NCBI GenBank assembly: GCA_003235365.1
Contig: QJWJ01000189.1
Span: forward strand, 1 to 55,555
Length of the DNA: 55,555 nucleotides
DNA from: Deltaproteobacteria bacterium
Lineage (GTDB): Bacteria > Myxococcota_A > Polyangia > Polyangiales > Polyangiaceae
Direction: 5' to 3'
This document shows positions 1 to 8,989 of the stretch, one piece after another. Made by a program: the position numbers and the translations under genes. Each line of letters opens with the position of its first letter. Position 1 is the first letter of the stretch. The notes under the pieces were generated by a model that was not told the DNA's origin, searched no databases, and saw nothing but the letters and a program-made list of their open reading frames with translations.

Positions 1-211
1 TAGAGCAGCAGTCAGGTTGATTGCTGCGACAAATCAAACACCTACAGCACAGAGCTGCGCGCACAGGGAGCCGACGGTGGCCCCGAAGAGCGCCCTCAGC
101 GATCCTCGTGCGACTTTCGGGGCAGTGCGCTGAAGGGCGAGAGCGCCCGCGGTCAGGCGGCCGCGCACGTTGCGTCGAAGTGTGTGGGGGGACAACAGCT
201 GGCCTCAACGC
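1..211. other. Non-coding left edge, downstream of tex
   Basis: I see no convincing gene in these bases; the open frames crossing them are shadows of tex. They lie downstream of tex, which is read leftwards. A short GC-rich hairpin (GGGCG at 135-139, AGAG loop, CGCCC at 144-148) could contribute to transcript ending, but there is no U-tract, so I do not call it a terminator. Confidence 0.4.
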
Positions 212-2446
212 TCACGTGTCCGCCAGCCCTTTGCGGCTGAGGGAAATTCGGTTGCGAGCCTGGTCGACCTGCAGCACGCGCACCCGAACGCGCTCTCCCA
301 CTCTAACCACCGTCATCGGATCCTTGACGAATCGGTCGGCGAGCTCCGAGATGTGCACCAACCCGTCCTGGTGCACACCGACGTCGACGAATGCGCCAAA
401 CGCCGTCACGTTGGTCACGAGGCCTTCCAGTTGCATGCCCGGTTTCAGATCGCTCAACTCTCTGAGCGCATCGTCGAACGTCGGGCGTTCGAAGTGCGAC
501 CGGGGATCGCGGCCGGGCTTCTCCAGCTCAGCGAGGATGTCCTGCAGAGTGAACCGTCCCACGTCGGCGTATTGGTCGACGTCGAGGCGCTGTAACAAGG
601 CGCGATTGCCAATCAGTTGCTCGATGGTGGCCCCCTCGTCTTTCGCCATGCGGCTGACCAGCTCGTATCGTTCTGGATGAACGCCGGAAGCGTCCAGCGG
701 ATTCTTCGCCTCGCGGATGCGCAGGAACCCGGCGCACTGCTCGAACGTCTTGGGACCCAGCCCCGCAACCTTCAACAGGGCAGAACGGCTCGAGAATGCA
801 CCGTGCTCGTTGCGGTGAGCCACGATCGAGCGCGCGACTTTGGTCCCGACGCCAGCGACGTAGCTCAGCAGCTCCGCGCTTGCGGTATTGAGTTCGACAC
901 CAACTTCGTTCACGCAGCTCTCGACGACGACGGACAGTTGCTCGCCGAGCCTTCGCTGGTCGACGTCGTGTTGGTACTGACCAACACCGATACTCTTCGG
1001 TTCGACTTTGACTAGCTCTGCGAGAGGATCTTGCAGCCGCCGACCGATGCTTATCGCGCCGCGAATCGTGACGTCCAGATCTGCAAACTCCCGGCGCGCC
1101 ACCTCGCTCGCGGAATAGACGCTTGCTCCTGCTTCATTGACGCTCACCACACAGGGAGGGTTGGGCGTCCGCATACCGGCGATCACTTCTGTCACGAAGC
1201 GTTCCGTCTCACGTCCATGAGTGCCGTTTCCGACCGCGACGGCGTCGGGGTTGTGCCTTTTCAATAGGCGCGCCAACGTGCGTTTCGCCTCTTCCAGTTT
1301 CGACGAGCTGGAGACGAGGTAGACGGTGTCGTGCTCCAGGGGCCTTCCAGTGGCGTCGAGTGCCACGCACTTGCACCCAGTGCGCTGACCCGGGTCGATT
1401 GCCAACACCGGTTTTCCGCCGAACGGCGGTGCCAACAGCAACTGCCGAAGATTGGTCGCAAACACGCCGATTGCCGCGGACTCCGCCCGTTCGTCGAGCC
1501 CGGAGCGCACGGCGCTCTGCGCTGCCGGTAGCAATAGCCGATGCGTTGCGTCTCGCGCCACCTCTCGCAACTGTGCGAACCACGGGGACGAGCGGTCTCG
1601 GGTGAGACGATCGAGGGCGACCGTCGCCAACTGGTCTGCGTCGGTCTCGATCTGCACTTTTAGGACGCCTTCGGCTTCGCCACGCGCAATCGCCAACGCA
1701 CGATGTGAGGCTACCCGCGTCAGCGGTTCCCGGTAATCCGCGTACGCATCGAACTTGGTGCTCTTGTCCTTGAAGGCTTTGGTCTTGGTAACCTTCAGGA
1801 TGCCGCGCGTCCCGACGACGTTGCGAAAGTGGTGACGGAGGTCGGCATGCTCTGCGAGTCGTTCTGCGCAGATGTCGCGGGCGCCCGCGAGGGCGGTGGC
1901 GACATCGGGCACGTCGCGGTCGAGTGCTACGAACGATTCTGCGGCGCGTTCTGGCCATCGCTGCCCTTCGCCGCGAGGGGCCGTGGCGTTCCACATCTGT
2001 TCTGCCAGTGGAGCGAGTCCTCGTTCCCGTGCGACGCTAGCTCGAGTGCGGCGTTTGGGCCGAAAAGGTAGGTACAGATCCTCGAGTTCTGCCTTGGTGG
2101 TAGCCGAGCGCAAGCGGCGTTCGAGATCAGCGTTCAGCAATCCCTGGTTGCGAACGCTATCGAGGATCGCGTCGCAGCGCGCGGTGAGTTCTTCCAAGTA
2201 GCTGGCGTGTTCACACACTCTTCGGATCTGCACTTCGTCGAGCGCTCCCGTCGCTTCCTTACGGTAGCGAGCGATGAAGGGCACCGTCGCGCCTTCCCGA
2301 GTCAATCGAAGCACGGCGGCCACCGCAGCGAGCGGGAGCTCGAGTTCCGTGCCGATGCGCGCCGCAAGTTGGCCGTCGTCGCCGGGGGCGGCCTTTGGCG
2401 AGTTGGACTTGGACGTCTCACCTCGAATGGGCTTCGTTCTCGACAT
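212..2446 (-). CDS. tex: Tex family RNA-binding transcription accessory protein
   Basis: A 744-residue cytoplasmic Tex protein, close to the usual length of the family (about 750-790). The order of domains is standard: a helical N-terminal Tex region (about 25-210, with the family signature GATVPFIARYRKEATG), a YqgF/RNase H-like domain starting near residue 345 (VLAIDPGQRTGCK), tandem helix-hairpin-helix motifs near 515-570 (YVAGVGTKVA and VAGLGPKTFEQ), and a C-terminal S1 RNA-binding domain from about 665 (GLVTNVTAFGAFVDVGVHQ). Tex proteins bind nucleic acid and influence transcription or RNA stability; the exact role varies between species. The gene stands alone, divergent from the TonB-receptor gene. 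The ATG at 2446 is the farthest upstream start. The first 20 or so residues are Lys/Ser-rich and not conserved in the family, so a slightly later start is possible. Confidence 0.97.
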   Translation of the reverse strand: MSRTKPIRGETSKSNSPKAAPGDDGQLAARIGTELELPLAAVAAVLRLTREGATVPFIARYRKEATGALDEVQIRRVCEHASYLEELTARCDAILDSVRNQGLLNADLERRLRSATTKAELEDLYLPFRPKRRTRASVARERGLAPLAEQMWNATAPRGEGQRWPERAAESFVALDRDVPDVATALAGARDICAERLAEHADLRHHFRNVVGTRGILKVTKTKAFKDKSTKFDAYADYREPLTRVASHRALAIARGEAEGVLKVQIETDADQLATVALDRLTRDRSSPWFAQLREVARDATHRLLLPAAQSAVRSGLDERAESAAIGVFATNLRQLLLAPPFGGKPVLAIDPGQRTGCKCVALDATGRPLEHDTVYLVSSSSKLEEAKRTLARLLKRHNPDAVAVGNGTHGRETERFVTEVIAGMRTPNPPCVVSVNEAGASVYSASEVARREFADLDVTIRGAISIGRRLQDPLAELVKVEPKSIGVGQYQHDVDQRRLGEQLSVVVESCVNEVGVELNTASAELLSYVAGVGTKVARSIVAHRNEHGAFSSRSALLKVAGLGPKTFEQCAGFLRIREAKNPLDASGVHPERYELVSRMAKDEGATIEQLIGNRALLQRLDVDQYADVGRFTLQDILAELEKPGRDPRSHFERPTFDDALRELSDLKPGMQLEGLVTNVTAFGAFVDVGVHQDGLVHISELADRFVKDPMTVVRVGERVRVRVLQVDQARNRISLSRKGLADT

Positions 2447-2925
2447 CGCTGGTCTCGTACTCGAAGCGCTCGCCGCTTGCTAGCGCAGATGGACGCGTCA
2501 ATACCGACCGGCCCGCGTCGAGCCCGGGAGGCTCTGCCACCGGGTGCAGCACCCGGTGCTTTCGAGACCTTCCTGGGGGACCCGGTTGCGTTTGCGGTCG
2601 CGGCATGATTCCAGGGGAGCGCTCCGGCTGGGCTCGAAAATGCAACCCGACCCGATTCTCTTGCGGCGAGTAGATCTGTGCATCGCTGCCATGAATCGGA
2701 TAGCGGTCCTGGTGAAACGCCGTGGATTCGGTCGCGACTCGAGTGGGCTTGCGCACGGAGTCGATTCACGCTCTCGGGGTTGGTTCTGGGAGAACGCTTT
2801 CGCTTGCAGTGGGACAACCGTTCTGGTCGGATGCAGGTGGTGGACTCGGCGCGCGCAACAGGGGCATCGGCTGTTGCCAAGGACGACAAGTGCCGTTCAG
2901 CCGTCGCGACCTGCTGGAGGCGCGA
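2447..2925. other. Divergent intergenic region between tex and the TonB receptor
   Basis: 479 bases separate the start of tex (minus) from the chosen start of the receptor gene (plus), so promoters for both should be here. No gene is supported: the open frames have poor composition and no recognisable protein. The only clear structure is the 21-base palindrome at 2538-2558. I could not identify confident -35/-10 boxes. Confidence 0.5.
2538..2558. promoter_or_regulatory. 21-bp perfect palindrome, possible operator
   Basis: CACCGGGTGC and GCACCCGGTG are exact reverse complements separated by a single A. A one-base centre suits a symmetric protein-binding site better than an RNA hairpin. It is about 90 bp upstream of tex and about 370 bp upstream of the receptor start. 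No regulator can be assigned. Confidence 0.4.
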
Positions 2926-5244
2926 ATGAAGCGCCTGCCAGTCATGCTCCAAGCGGGCCTCGTGACGAGTCGCCGCTCGGCATTGGCGCGGCGAATACTG
3001 CTAGCCGCTCGGTGGGTGCTCGCGGCATCGATGTTCGGGGTGCCGGCGTTCGCCGAGGACGGCGAACAGCCAGTGGACGGGCCCGACCGGCCCGAGGCTG
3101 CGGAGGTCACCGAGCCGAAAGCGCTAGCCCCGCTGGCGGTGGACTATCCCGAAGGAGCTCGAGGAGACGCGGTCGTCATCGTCGAGTTGACTGTCGATGT
3201 GGATGGACGTGTCGTGGAGGCTCGGTCGGTCGCTGACGACGGCGTGTTTGGGCGCGCGGCGGTCGATGCGGCAACGCAGTGGCGCTTCTCGCCTGCGACG
3301 CGCGGCGGGGTTCCCGTCAACGCAAGGATCCGTGTCAGCGTCGAGTTTGCGCAACGGTCGCGGGCCAAGCGTGTCGAGCGTCCTACCGTGAGCGAAGGCG
3401 AGGACGCGCATCGCGGTACGCTGGACGGACCTGCGCGGGAAGCAGAGAATGCGCCGATCGAGGTCATCGTTGCGGGAGAACGTCCTCGTCCTGCAGTCAC
3501 AACGCTGTCAAGAGCTGAGGTCCGTCAATTGCCGGGTGCCTTCGGCGATCCGTTTCGCGCTCTGGAAGTGCTGCCGGGTGTCACGCCGATCATCTCTGGT
3601 CTGCCGTACTTCTACCTGCGCGGCTCACCACCCGGCAACGTTGGGTACTACGTCGATGGAATTCGCGTTCCATATCTGTATCACTTTGCGCTCGGGCCTG
3701 CTGCCGTGCACCCTGGCTTGATGAGCCGCGTCGACATTCATTCCGGCGGCTACCCCGCGAGTTTCGGAGGGTACGCGGGGGGCATCGTCGCTGGTTGGAC
3801 GAGTCCGCCGACCCCAGAGCTGCATGGTGAGGCCAGCTTGCGGCTGTTCGACGCCGGGGCACTCGTGGAAAGCGGATTCGCTGACGGTCGCGGTACTGTG
3901 CTGCTGGGAGGACGGTATTCGTATACCGCCGCTCTGGTCTCGTTGACCGTCCCCGACGTGATGGTCGACTACAGAGACTATCAGGCGCGAGTCAGCTACG
4001 AACTCGGACCGCGAGATCGCGTTTCGTTGTTCAGTTTCGGCTCTTACGATCTGGTTGGCGAGCGAGATAGCCTGGGCGACGTCGAGGCGAAGTTCGGAGT
4101 GGAATTCTACCGCATCGACCTGCGACACGAGCACCGGCTTTCGTCGGGGGGAGAGCTCACGACCGGGGTCACTTTCGGCTTCGACCAATCCCACGTCGCC
4201 GAAGCGGTCAATGCGCGTGACTACTCCTGGGCGGGTAGAGTCGCCCTGCAGCAACCGCTCGCTGGGGATGCGCTGTTGCGCGTCGGCGTTCAGGGCTCGC
4301 GCGATCGCTACTCTACCGTCGAGAGTGCAGGGGTCGACCCTGACGACCCGGACCCTGCGCCGACGTTTGGTGAGTTGTTCCCATCACGCGTCGACCGAGT
4401 GCTGGGCGCGTACGCCGAGCTTCAGTTTCAGCCGCGCGACAACTTCGAAGTCACGCCCGGACTGCGCGTGGATTACTACACGTCGGGAGGGGCGAATGCG
4501 GCCGCCGTCGAACCGCGATTGGCGACGCGACTGAGCGTCAGCGACACGATGCGGCTCGTTCAGGCGGTGGGAATCGCGAGTCAGCCTGCGTCGTTCGTCG
4601 TTCCCGTTGCGGGGTTGAGTCCGCCGCACGATACGCGCCTGCAGCGGACCCTACAGAACAGCTACGGCGTCGAGTTCGACGCGCCGTGGGATGTCGCCGC
4701 GTCTGCCGCGGTATTCCACCACGTGTTGCTGGATGTGACGGACGGGCTTGGGACGGGCGAAGATCTCGAATCGCTCGATACGCGCAGCCTCGGGTCGGCG
4801 GTTGGCCTCGAGCTGGCGTTGCGCCGGCCGTTCTCGAAGCAGTTCGGCGGTCTGCTGACGTACACGCTGTCGCGGTCGACGCGCAGTCGCCGTGCTGCGC
4901 ACTTTCCGTCCGACTTCGACCGCACGCATGTGCTCAACGCCGTCATGGGATACGATCTGGGAAGCAATTGGCGGGTCGGTACGCGCCTCGTCTTCTATTC
5001 GGGGGCACCCAATCCAGACGTCGACGAGAAGACTGCCGTGACGAACCGCACCTCGGATCCGAAGCGAGACCCAGTTTTTTTTCGCGTTGACGCCCGGTTG
5101 GAGAAGCGGTGGGACTACGGATCGCAGCGTCATCTCTCCTTCGTGTTGGAATGGCTCAACGCGAGCTTGCAAGAAGAAACCGTCAAGGGGGAAGAGATCG
5201 GTCCGGTCACGATCCCGAGTTTGGGATTGGAGGGCGCGTTTTGA
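2926..5244 (+). CDS. TonB-dependent outer-membrane receptor with N-terminal TonB-C-like domain
   Basis: A 772-residue outer-membrane receptor. The ATG at 2926 is chosen because GGAGG lies five bases upstream and because it gives a signal peptide with a cleavage-like AFA site near residue 43; the frame stays open further upstream. After the signal comes a TonB C-terminal-type domain (about 65-145, DVDGRVVEARSVADDG and AVDAATQWRFSPA), normally found on energy-transducing TonB rather than on receptors. A plug domain follows (about 180-290, FYLRGSPPGNVGYYVDGIRV), then a beta-barrel. The family imports large substrates across the outer membrane using TonB/ExbBD energy; the substrate here is unknown. 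The stop overlaps the start of the next lipoprotein gene, so the two are probably made together. Receptors with an amino-terminal TonB-C-like domain are known in Myxococcota and others. Confidence 0.93.
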   Translation: MKRLPVMLQAGLVTSRRSALARRILLAARWVLAASMFGVPAFAEDGEQPVDGPDRPEAAEVTEPKALAPLAVDYPEGARGDAVVIVELTVDVDGRVVEARSVADDGVFGRAAVDAATQWRFSPATRGGVPVNARIRVSVEFAQRSRAKRVERPTVSEGEDAHRGTLDGPAREAENAPIEVIVAGERPRPAVTTLSRAEVRQLPGAFGDPFRALEVLPGVTPIISGLPYFYLRGSPPGNVGYYVDGIRVPYLYHFALGPAAVHPGLMSRVDIHSGGYPASFGGYAGGIVAGWTSPPTPELHGEASLRLFDAGALVESGFADGRGTVLLGGRYSYTAALVSLTVPDVMVDYRDYQARVSYELGPRDRVSLFSFGSYDLVGERDSLGDVEAKFGVEFYRIDLRHEHRLSSGGELTTGVTFGFDQSHVAEAVNARDYSWAGRVALQQPLAGDALLRVGVQGSRDRYSTVESAGVDPDDPDPAPTFGELFPSRVDRVLGAYAELQFQPRDNFEVTPGLRVDYYTSGGANAAAVEPRLATRLSVSDTMRLVQAVGIASQPASFVVPVAGLSPPHDTRLQRTLQNSYGVEFDAPWDVAASAAVFHHVLLDVTDGLGTGEDLESLDTRSLGSAVGLELALRRPFSKQFGGLLTYTLSRSTRSRRAAHFPSDFDRTHVLNAVMGYDLGSNWRVGTRLVFYSGAPNPDVDEKTAVTNRTSDPKRDPVFFRVDARLEKRWDYGSQRHLSFVLEWLNASLQEETVKGEEIGPVTIPSLGLEGAF

Positions 5245-6119
5245 GCAAAGGTCTCGTGTTCGGCATCGCCTTCGTTGGTTCGACCACTGGCTGCCTCCCC
5301 GTCGATACCGCGCCTCCGGCCGAAGTGCTGGTGAACCTTCGCGCGAGCGCATTGTCATCGGAGATCCCCAGTTCCGAGATGGCCGATGGTTGGCAGATCG
5401 AGTTCGAGCGGTACCTGATTACCATCGGCTCCGTGTCTCTGTCCCCCGGTGGGGTGCACGAATGCAAGGACGCGACCACGACTCGCTACTCGCGTGTGTT
5501 GACGCTCCGTCAAAGCCAGCCCCAGAAGGTGGGTTTGGTGTTTGGGCGAGGCGTATGCTTGTTGGGCTACGGGATCTTCCCGATTGGAAGAACTTCGCCG
5601 GTGGTGCGCGGGGCGGGCGTGTCCGAATCCGACATGGAACTGATGCTGTCGGATGACATTTCGTACATGCGCAGGTCGGGCGTCACGACAGAGTCCGTGT
5701 CGATCACCACGTCAGCCGTGAGCGGAACCGGGCTGTACGTCGAAGGCACTGCTACCCGAGGTGCCGAGCACAAGCGCTTTCGCTGGGAGTTCCCGTACGT
5801 CACTCCAGCGGATTCCGCCGGCTGCCCATTGGATGAGTTCACGACGGTGCACCTCGATGCTGGAGCCCAGGTGACCGTCGAATTGACCGCCCGTGGCGAG
5901 GCGCTGTTCGCGCAGGACTCGCTCTCGGAAGAGTCGCTGTCGTTCGATTCGTTCGCCGCTGCAGATCGAGACGGTGACGGCTTCATCACGACGGTGGAAC
6001 TTGCGACCTCTCAAGTTCGAACCGGCACGACGCTGTACGACGAAACGTTGTCCGCCCTACGAGAGAAGTTCTCGACCGTCGCCTCGGGCGCCGATTGCCG
6101 CCGGCTCGACGAGCGATAG
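5241..6119 (+). CDS. EF-hand lipoprotein coupled to the TonB receptor
   Basis: The chosen start is TTG at 5241, which overlaps the receptor stop as TTGA and has GGAGG seven bases upstream. It gives a 292-residue protein with a short lipoprotein signal (hydrophobic stretch then STTGC, Cys18). The first in-frame ATG lies inside the receptor gene and would destroy the signal. Near the C-terminus DRDGDGFITTVEL matches one EF-hand calcium loop (D-x-D-x-D-G-x-I-x(3)-E). The rest is unrecognised, beta-rich in appearance and contains a few Cys that may form disulphides. Translational coupling to the receptor suggests an accessory surface or periplasmic partner for it, perhaps ligand capture; that function is inferred. 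Confidence 0.8.
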   Translation: MSKGLVFGIAFVGSTTGCLPVDTAPPAEVLVNLRASALSSEIPSSEMADGWQIEFERYLITIGSVSLSPGGVHECKDATTTRYSRVLTLRQSQPQKVGLVFGRGVCLLGYGIFPIGRTSPVVRGAGVSESDMELMLSDDISYMRRSGVTTESVSITTSAVSGTGLYVEGTATRGAEHKRFRWEFPYVTPADSAGCPLDEFTTVHLDAGAQVTVELTARGEALFAQDSLSEESLSFDSFAAADRDGDGFITTVELATSQVRTGTTLYDETLSALREKFSTVASGADCRRLDER

Positions 6120-6311
6120 CGGAGACGCTCGATGTCGCGCCGACGAACCGCGCTGGCCAGCGTGCGAAGCGCCGACCAGCGTTGCCCCGTGAATCGACCC
6201 ACTCCCGACACCGCGCGAAACGACGCGTTTGCCCGAACGCGCGGCGAAAAGACGAAGCGACGTGGTTGGCTGTGCGCGAGCGGGTCGGTCGAGTGCAGCG
6301 GTCAGCGCAGC

Positions 6312-6560
6312 TCAATCTCCAGTCGCTGCAACAACCTTGGGGTGATTCTTCCAGGCGGGCATCTGACTCATGAACCGCAGGGTCTCGCGCTCCACGTCCG
6401 GGCGCGACTGGCCTGGTTTCTGGCTCATTTGCCAGCTGACCATCTTCTCGAAACGTTGCTCGAATGGTTGCAGTTCACCCGTCTCGGTAACGCAATACTG
6501 GCAGTACTGTCCAGTCTCGATGGGCATCGAACAGCTTTCACATCGGCAGGGGTCGTTCAT
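6312..6560 (-). CDS. Small putative zinc-ribbon protein
   Basis: An 82-residue protein with four Cys in two pairs near the N-terminus (CESCSMPI and YCQYC), the pattern of the putative zinc-ribbon family PF12674, usually of this size. The remainder is helical and charged. It starts three bases after the stop of the MarR regulator gene on the same strand, so they form a two-gene operon. The zinc ribbon may act with the regulator or be a small metal/redox-responsive protein; its function is not established. Confidence is high that it is a gene, moderate for the family. Confidence 0.85.
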   Translation of the reverse strand: MNDPCRCESCSMPIETGQYCQYCVTETGELQPFEQRFEKMVSWQMSQKPGQSRPDVERETLRFMSQMPAWKNHPKVVAATGD

Positions 6561-6563
6561 GGG

Positions 6564-7055
6564 CTACTCCTTTGAGGGTGGGTGGGAAGACGTATCGTCG
6601 TCTGCATGGTCTGCGGCATGGATCAACGCTCGGGTTGCAGCGATGAGACAACGCCGATCGGATTCGGTCATCAGACTCACGGCGCGCTCGAGCAGTTCGA
6701 CTGACAGCACCTGCTGGTCCTGTATCAATTGCGCGCGGCCCGCCTCGGTGAGCCAGACCAGTGCGCGCCGGCGGTCGGACTCGTCGCGGACGCGCGCCAC
6801 GAGCCCGTGACCTTCGAGTTGATCCACGAGCTCGCTCACGGCCGACTGCGCGCGATCGAAGTGCTTGGCACATTCGCCGACCGTCAACGGTCCAGTACGC
6901 ACCAAATGCAGCAGAACAGCGCGTGACGCTGCGCTGAGATCACGGGCCTTTCCGTCGCGCCGATGAAAGCGGAGGTACACTTCAGGGAACAACTCTGCGT
7001 ACAGGCGCGCGCTCGTTTGCGCATCGGGGGTGGGCATGACGGATGGTCGTGACAT
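6564..7055 (-). CDS. MarR family transcriptional regulator
   Basis: A 163-residue winged-helix regulator. The recognition region TVGECAKHFDRAQSAVSELVDQLEGHGLV is followed by the wing RDESDRRRALVWLTEAG, the classic MarR signature, flanked by dimerisation helices. MarR proteins are dimers that usually repress neighbouring genes and are released by small phenolic or oxidative ligands. The start may be the ATG seven codons in (MPTPDAQ). The zinc-ribbon gene follows directly. The 159 bases upstream should hold its operator, but I see no strong palindrome there. Confidence 0.93.
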   Translation of the reverse strand: MSRPSVMPTPDAQTSARLYAELFPEVYLRFHRRDGKARDLSAASRAVLLHLVRTGPLTVGECAKHFDRAQSAVSELVDQLEGHGLVARVRDESDRRRALVWLTEAGRAQLIQDQQVLSVELLERAVSLMTESDRRCLIAATRALIHAADHADDDTSSHPPSKE

Positions 7056-7214
7056 GGCGTGCTTCGAACCGAGCGAGGGTGCTTACTCGACGGACCGTTG
7101 GACATTTCCCATCCATCGTCAATCCCGATGCATTTTTGGCGCGTCGCCGACTTCGGGGCGCCGTTGTGCCGGCAACCGGCGCAAGAAGTACTCGAATCGA
7201 CGAGCGGATTCGCT

Positions 7215-8507
7215 CTATCGCGGAGCGAAGGGCGGCCACGTCGGGGCAGAAGTGTCTGGCGACGCCACGGGCTCTTGTTGGGTGCGTGCGGCCCAATCGA
7301 GTGCTGCGTCGGGGCCGCGTTCGAAGCTGAGCGACACTTCGTCAGCACTCAGCGCCGCATCGTAGATACGAAACTCGTCGAAGCTGCCGTGAAAGTCGGG
7401 GTCGTCGCCGAACAACGAGCGACCGAGTGTGTTGTATTCGTCGTTGATCGCGCTCAGCGGCAAGTACATCACGCCGTCCTTCTGGAATTCTCCGTCGACG
7501 AACAGTGTCGCTTTGCGCGAGTTGCCGTCCACGACCACGGCAACGTGTGCGGCCGTGTTCGATGGCAGCGAGTCTTCCAAGCGCACGTAGCCAGCGTTGT
7601 CACTGTCGTTGGTACTGAAACTCAACGTGAGACCCGGAGGCGTGCCGCGAGTGTGAGGTGAGAGGAAGATGTAGCTCTGCGGATCGCCCCAATCAGACAA
7701 ACCTCCGAAGTCGAAAATCCGCTGCCATTCGCCGTCGCCGCTCCACGTCAGCCATGCCTCCAGGGTTGCATCTTCGAGACGAGAAACGATCCCTGCCGGC
7801 AGCTCGACGTGGTTCGCCGTGTTGTTCAGAGGGAGGATGCCGGAGCCGTCCAATTGCGTGCCGACGATGGTGCCGTCAGCTCCGCCGGCCGTGTCTGTCG
7901 CCACGCTCCCCGTTCCCGAAAAGCTGTAGCGATGAATCAAGTGTCGTCCGAAGGACGCGCACACTTGGTCTCGGGCGTCTCCACATCCGCAAGGGTCAGA
8001 GCTGTTCGACGGGTCGCTGCACTCGTCGACGCTTTCCACGGACTGCGCGCCTGCGTCCGGGTCGCTGGGGGCCCGATCGTCTGACGCATCCGCACGCGGG
8101 GGAGGCGGCGGAGCGGGGTGGTCCGAGGTGGACGCGCCTGCTTCGGCCGGTTCGGAAGCGGGTCCCCCGTCGGCACCGAGATCGCCCGACTCGGATACAG
8201 CGCCCTTTTTCGGGCGCGGGGTGTTGCTTCCCGTGCCGGGCTTGGTCGCCGTGATCGACGTATCTCCCCCGGCGTCTCGGAGTTCCGGACCTGTACCGAC
8301 GAGCTCAGCGGCGTGCCGGGTGTCCGACGTCCCAGCGGGATCTGAGCCCGCCGGCGACACCCTCACCGGTGAATCACTGCCGCCAGGTCCGTCGAAACGG
8401 TTGCCCGAGCAGGCCGCCAGCAATGCGCTGGCGACGAGAGGTGCACACTTGATGAGTGTGCGGAAGTGGGACCGTCGGTATTGAGAAAGCGAATGGGTTC
8501 GGAGCAT
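7215..8507 (-). CDS. LamG (concanavalin A-like) domain lipoprotein
   Basis: A 430-residue predicted lipoprotein. The signal ends in LLAAC (Cys33), followed by about 150 residues of low-complexity Ser/Pro/Gly/Asp linker and a Cys-containing stretch (CGCGDARDQVC). The C-terminal half is a laminin-G/concanavalin A-like beta-sandwich: HRYSFSGTGSVATDTAGG begins the fold, ATLEAWLTW is the typical second strand block, and FDEFRIYDAALSADEV is the typical last strand. Such domains bind carbohydrate or protein ligands on the cell surface. It is expressed divergently from the regulator gene at 8990. No enzymatic residues can be assigned. Confidence 0.88.
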   Translation of the reverse strand: MLRTHSLSQYRRSHFRTLIKCAPLVASALLAACSGNRFDGPGGSDSPVRVSPAGSDPAGTSDTRHAAELVGTGPELRDAGGDTSITATKPGTGSNTPRPKKGAVSESGDLGADGGPASEPAEAGASTSDHPAPPPPPRADASDDRAPSDPDAGAQSVESVDECSDPSNSSDPCGCGDARDQVCASFGRHLIHRYSFSGTGSVATDTAGGADGTIVGTQLDGSGILPLNNTANHVELPAGIVSRLEDATLEAWLTWSGDGEWQRIFDFGGLSDWGDPQSYIFLSPHTRGTPPGLTLSFSTNDSDNAGYVRLEDSLPSNTAAHVAVVVDGNSRKATLFVDGEFQKDGVMYLPLSAINDEYNTLGRSLFGDDPDFHGSFDEFRIYDAALSADEVSLSFERGPDAALDWAARTQQEPVASPDTSAPTWPPFAPR

Positions 8508-8989
8508 TGGGGGAGGCGACTCAGCAGTTGATACGTGACGTCAGTGGCGTCGGCATCTCGATTTTCAGACCGAGTGCCGTGTTGGGATGCGCTTTGCCGA
8601 GGCCGTACGCCCGACGTCGATCCACGCCTGTCGTCCATCTGGTGCTGTGGAATCCTTCAGCGTCACAGTTTGCTGCTGAGTCGCATGGGAACGCTGAAGG
8701 TGGCCGTCCGGGGCGTGTCGTCGTGCTTTCCGGCCGCCGAGCACAGCCTGGCTCGACGGATGCGCATGCCGTCGCCATCGCCGCGCGCGTTGGGACTTGC
8801 CCTTCCACGGGTGCCTCGCTCTGCCGTTGGTCGCATGGCGTGGGCGGTTGGGCTCTTCGGTGAACCGACGTTGAGACGTCGTAGCCGTATATCGGTGTTA
8901 TCGGCCCCGTCGGTTGCATGTACTTTTGGACACTAGGCTCGACTCGTCGCGGGTGTCAGATTGGCCTGTGTTGGGATCACAGGCGAGCT
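8508..8989. other. Divergent intergenic region, LamG lipoprotein / regulator module 1
   Basis: 482 bases without a supportable gene; open frames here lack recognisable protein character. It should carry promoters in both directions. A perfect 8-bp palindrome TGACGTCA lies at 8536-8543, about 28 bases upstream of the LamG gene, but a site this short can arise by chance. No confident promoter boxes were seen. Confidence 0.4.

Noticed and set aside
7094..7122. TTGACG-like -35 upstream of the MarR gene on the minus strand
   Set aside because: No acceptable -10 box at 16-18 bases; too weak to report.
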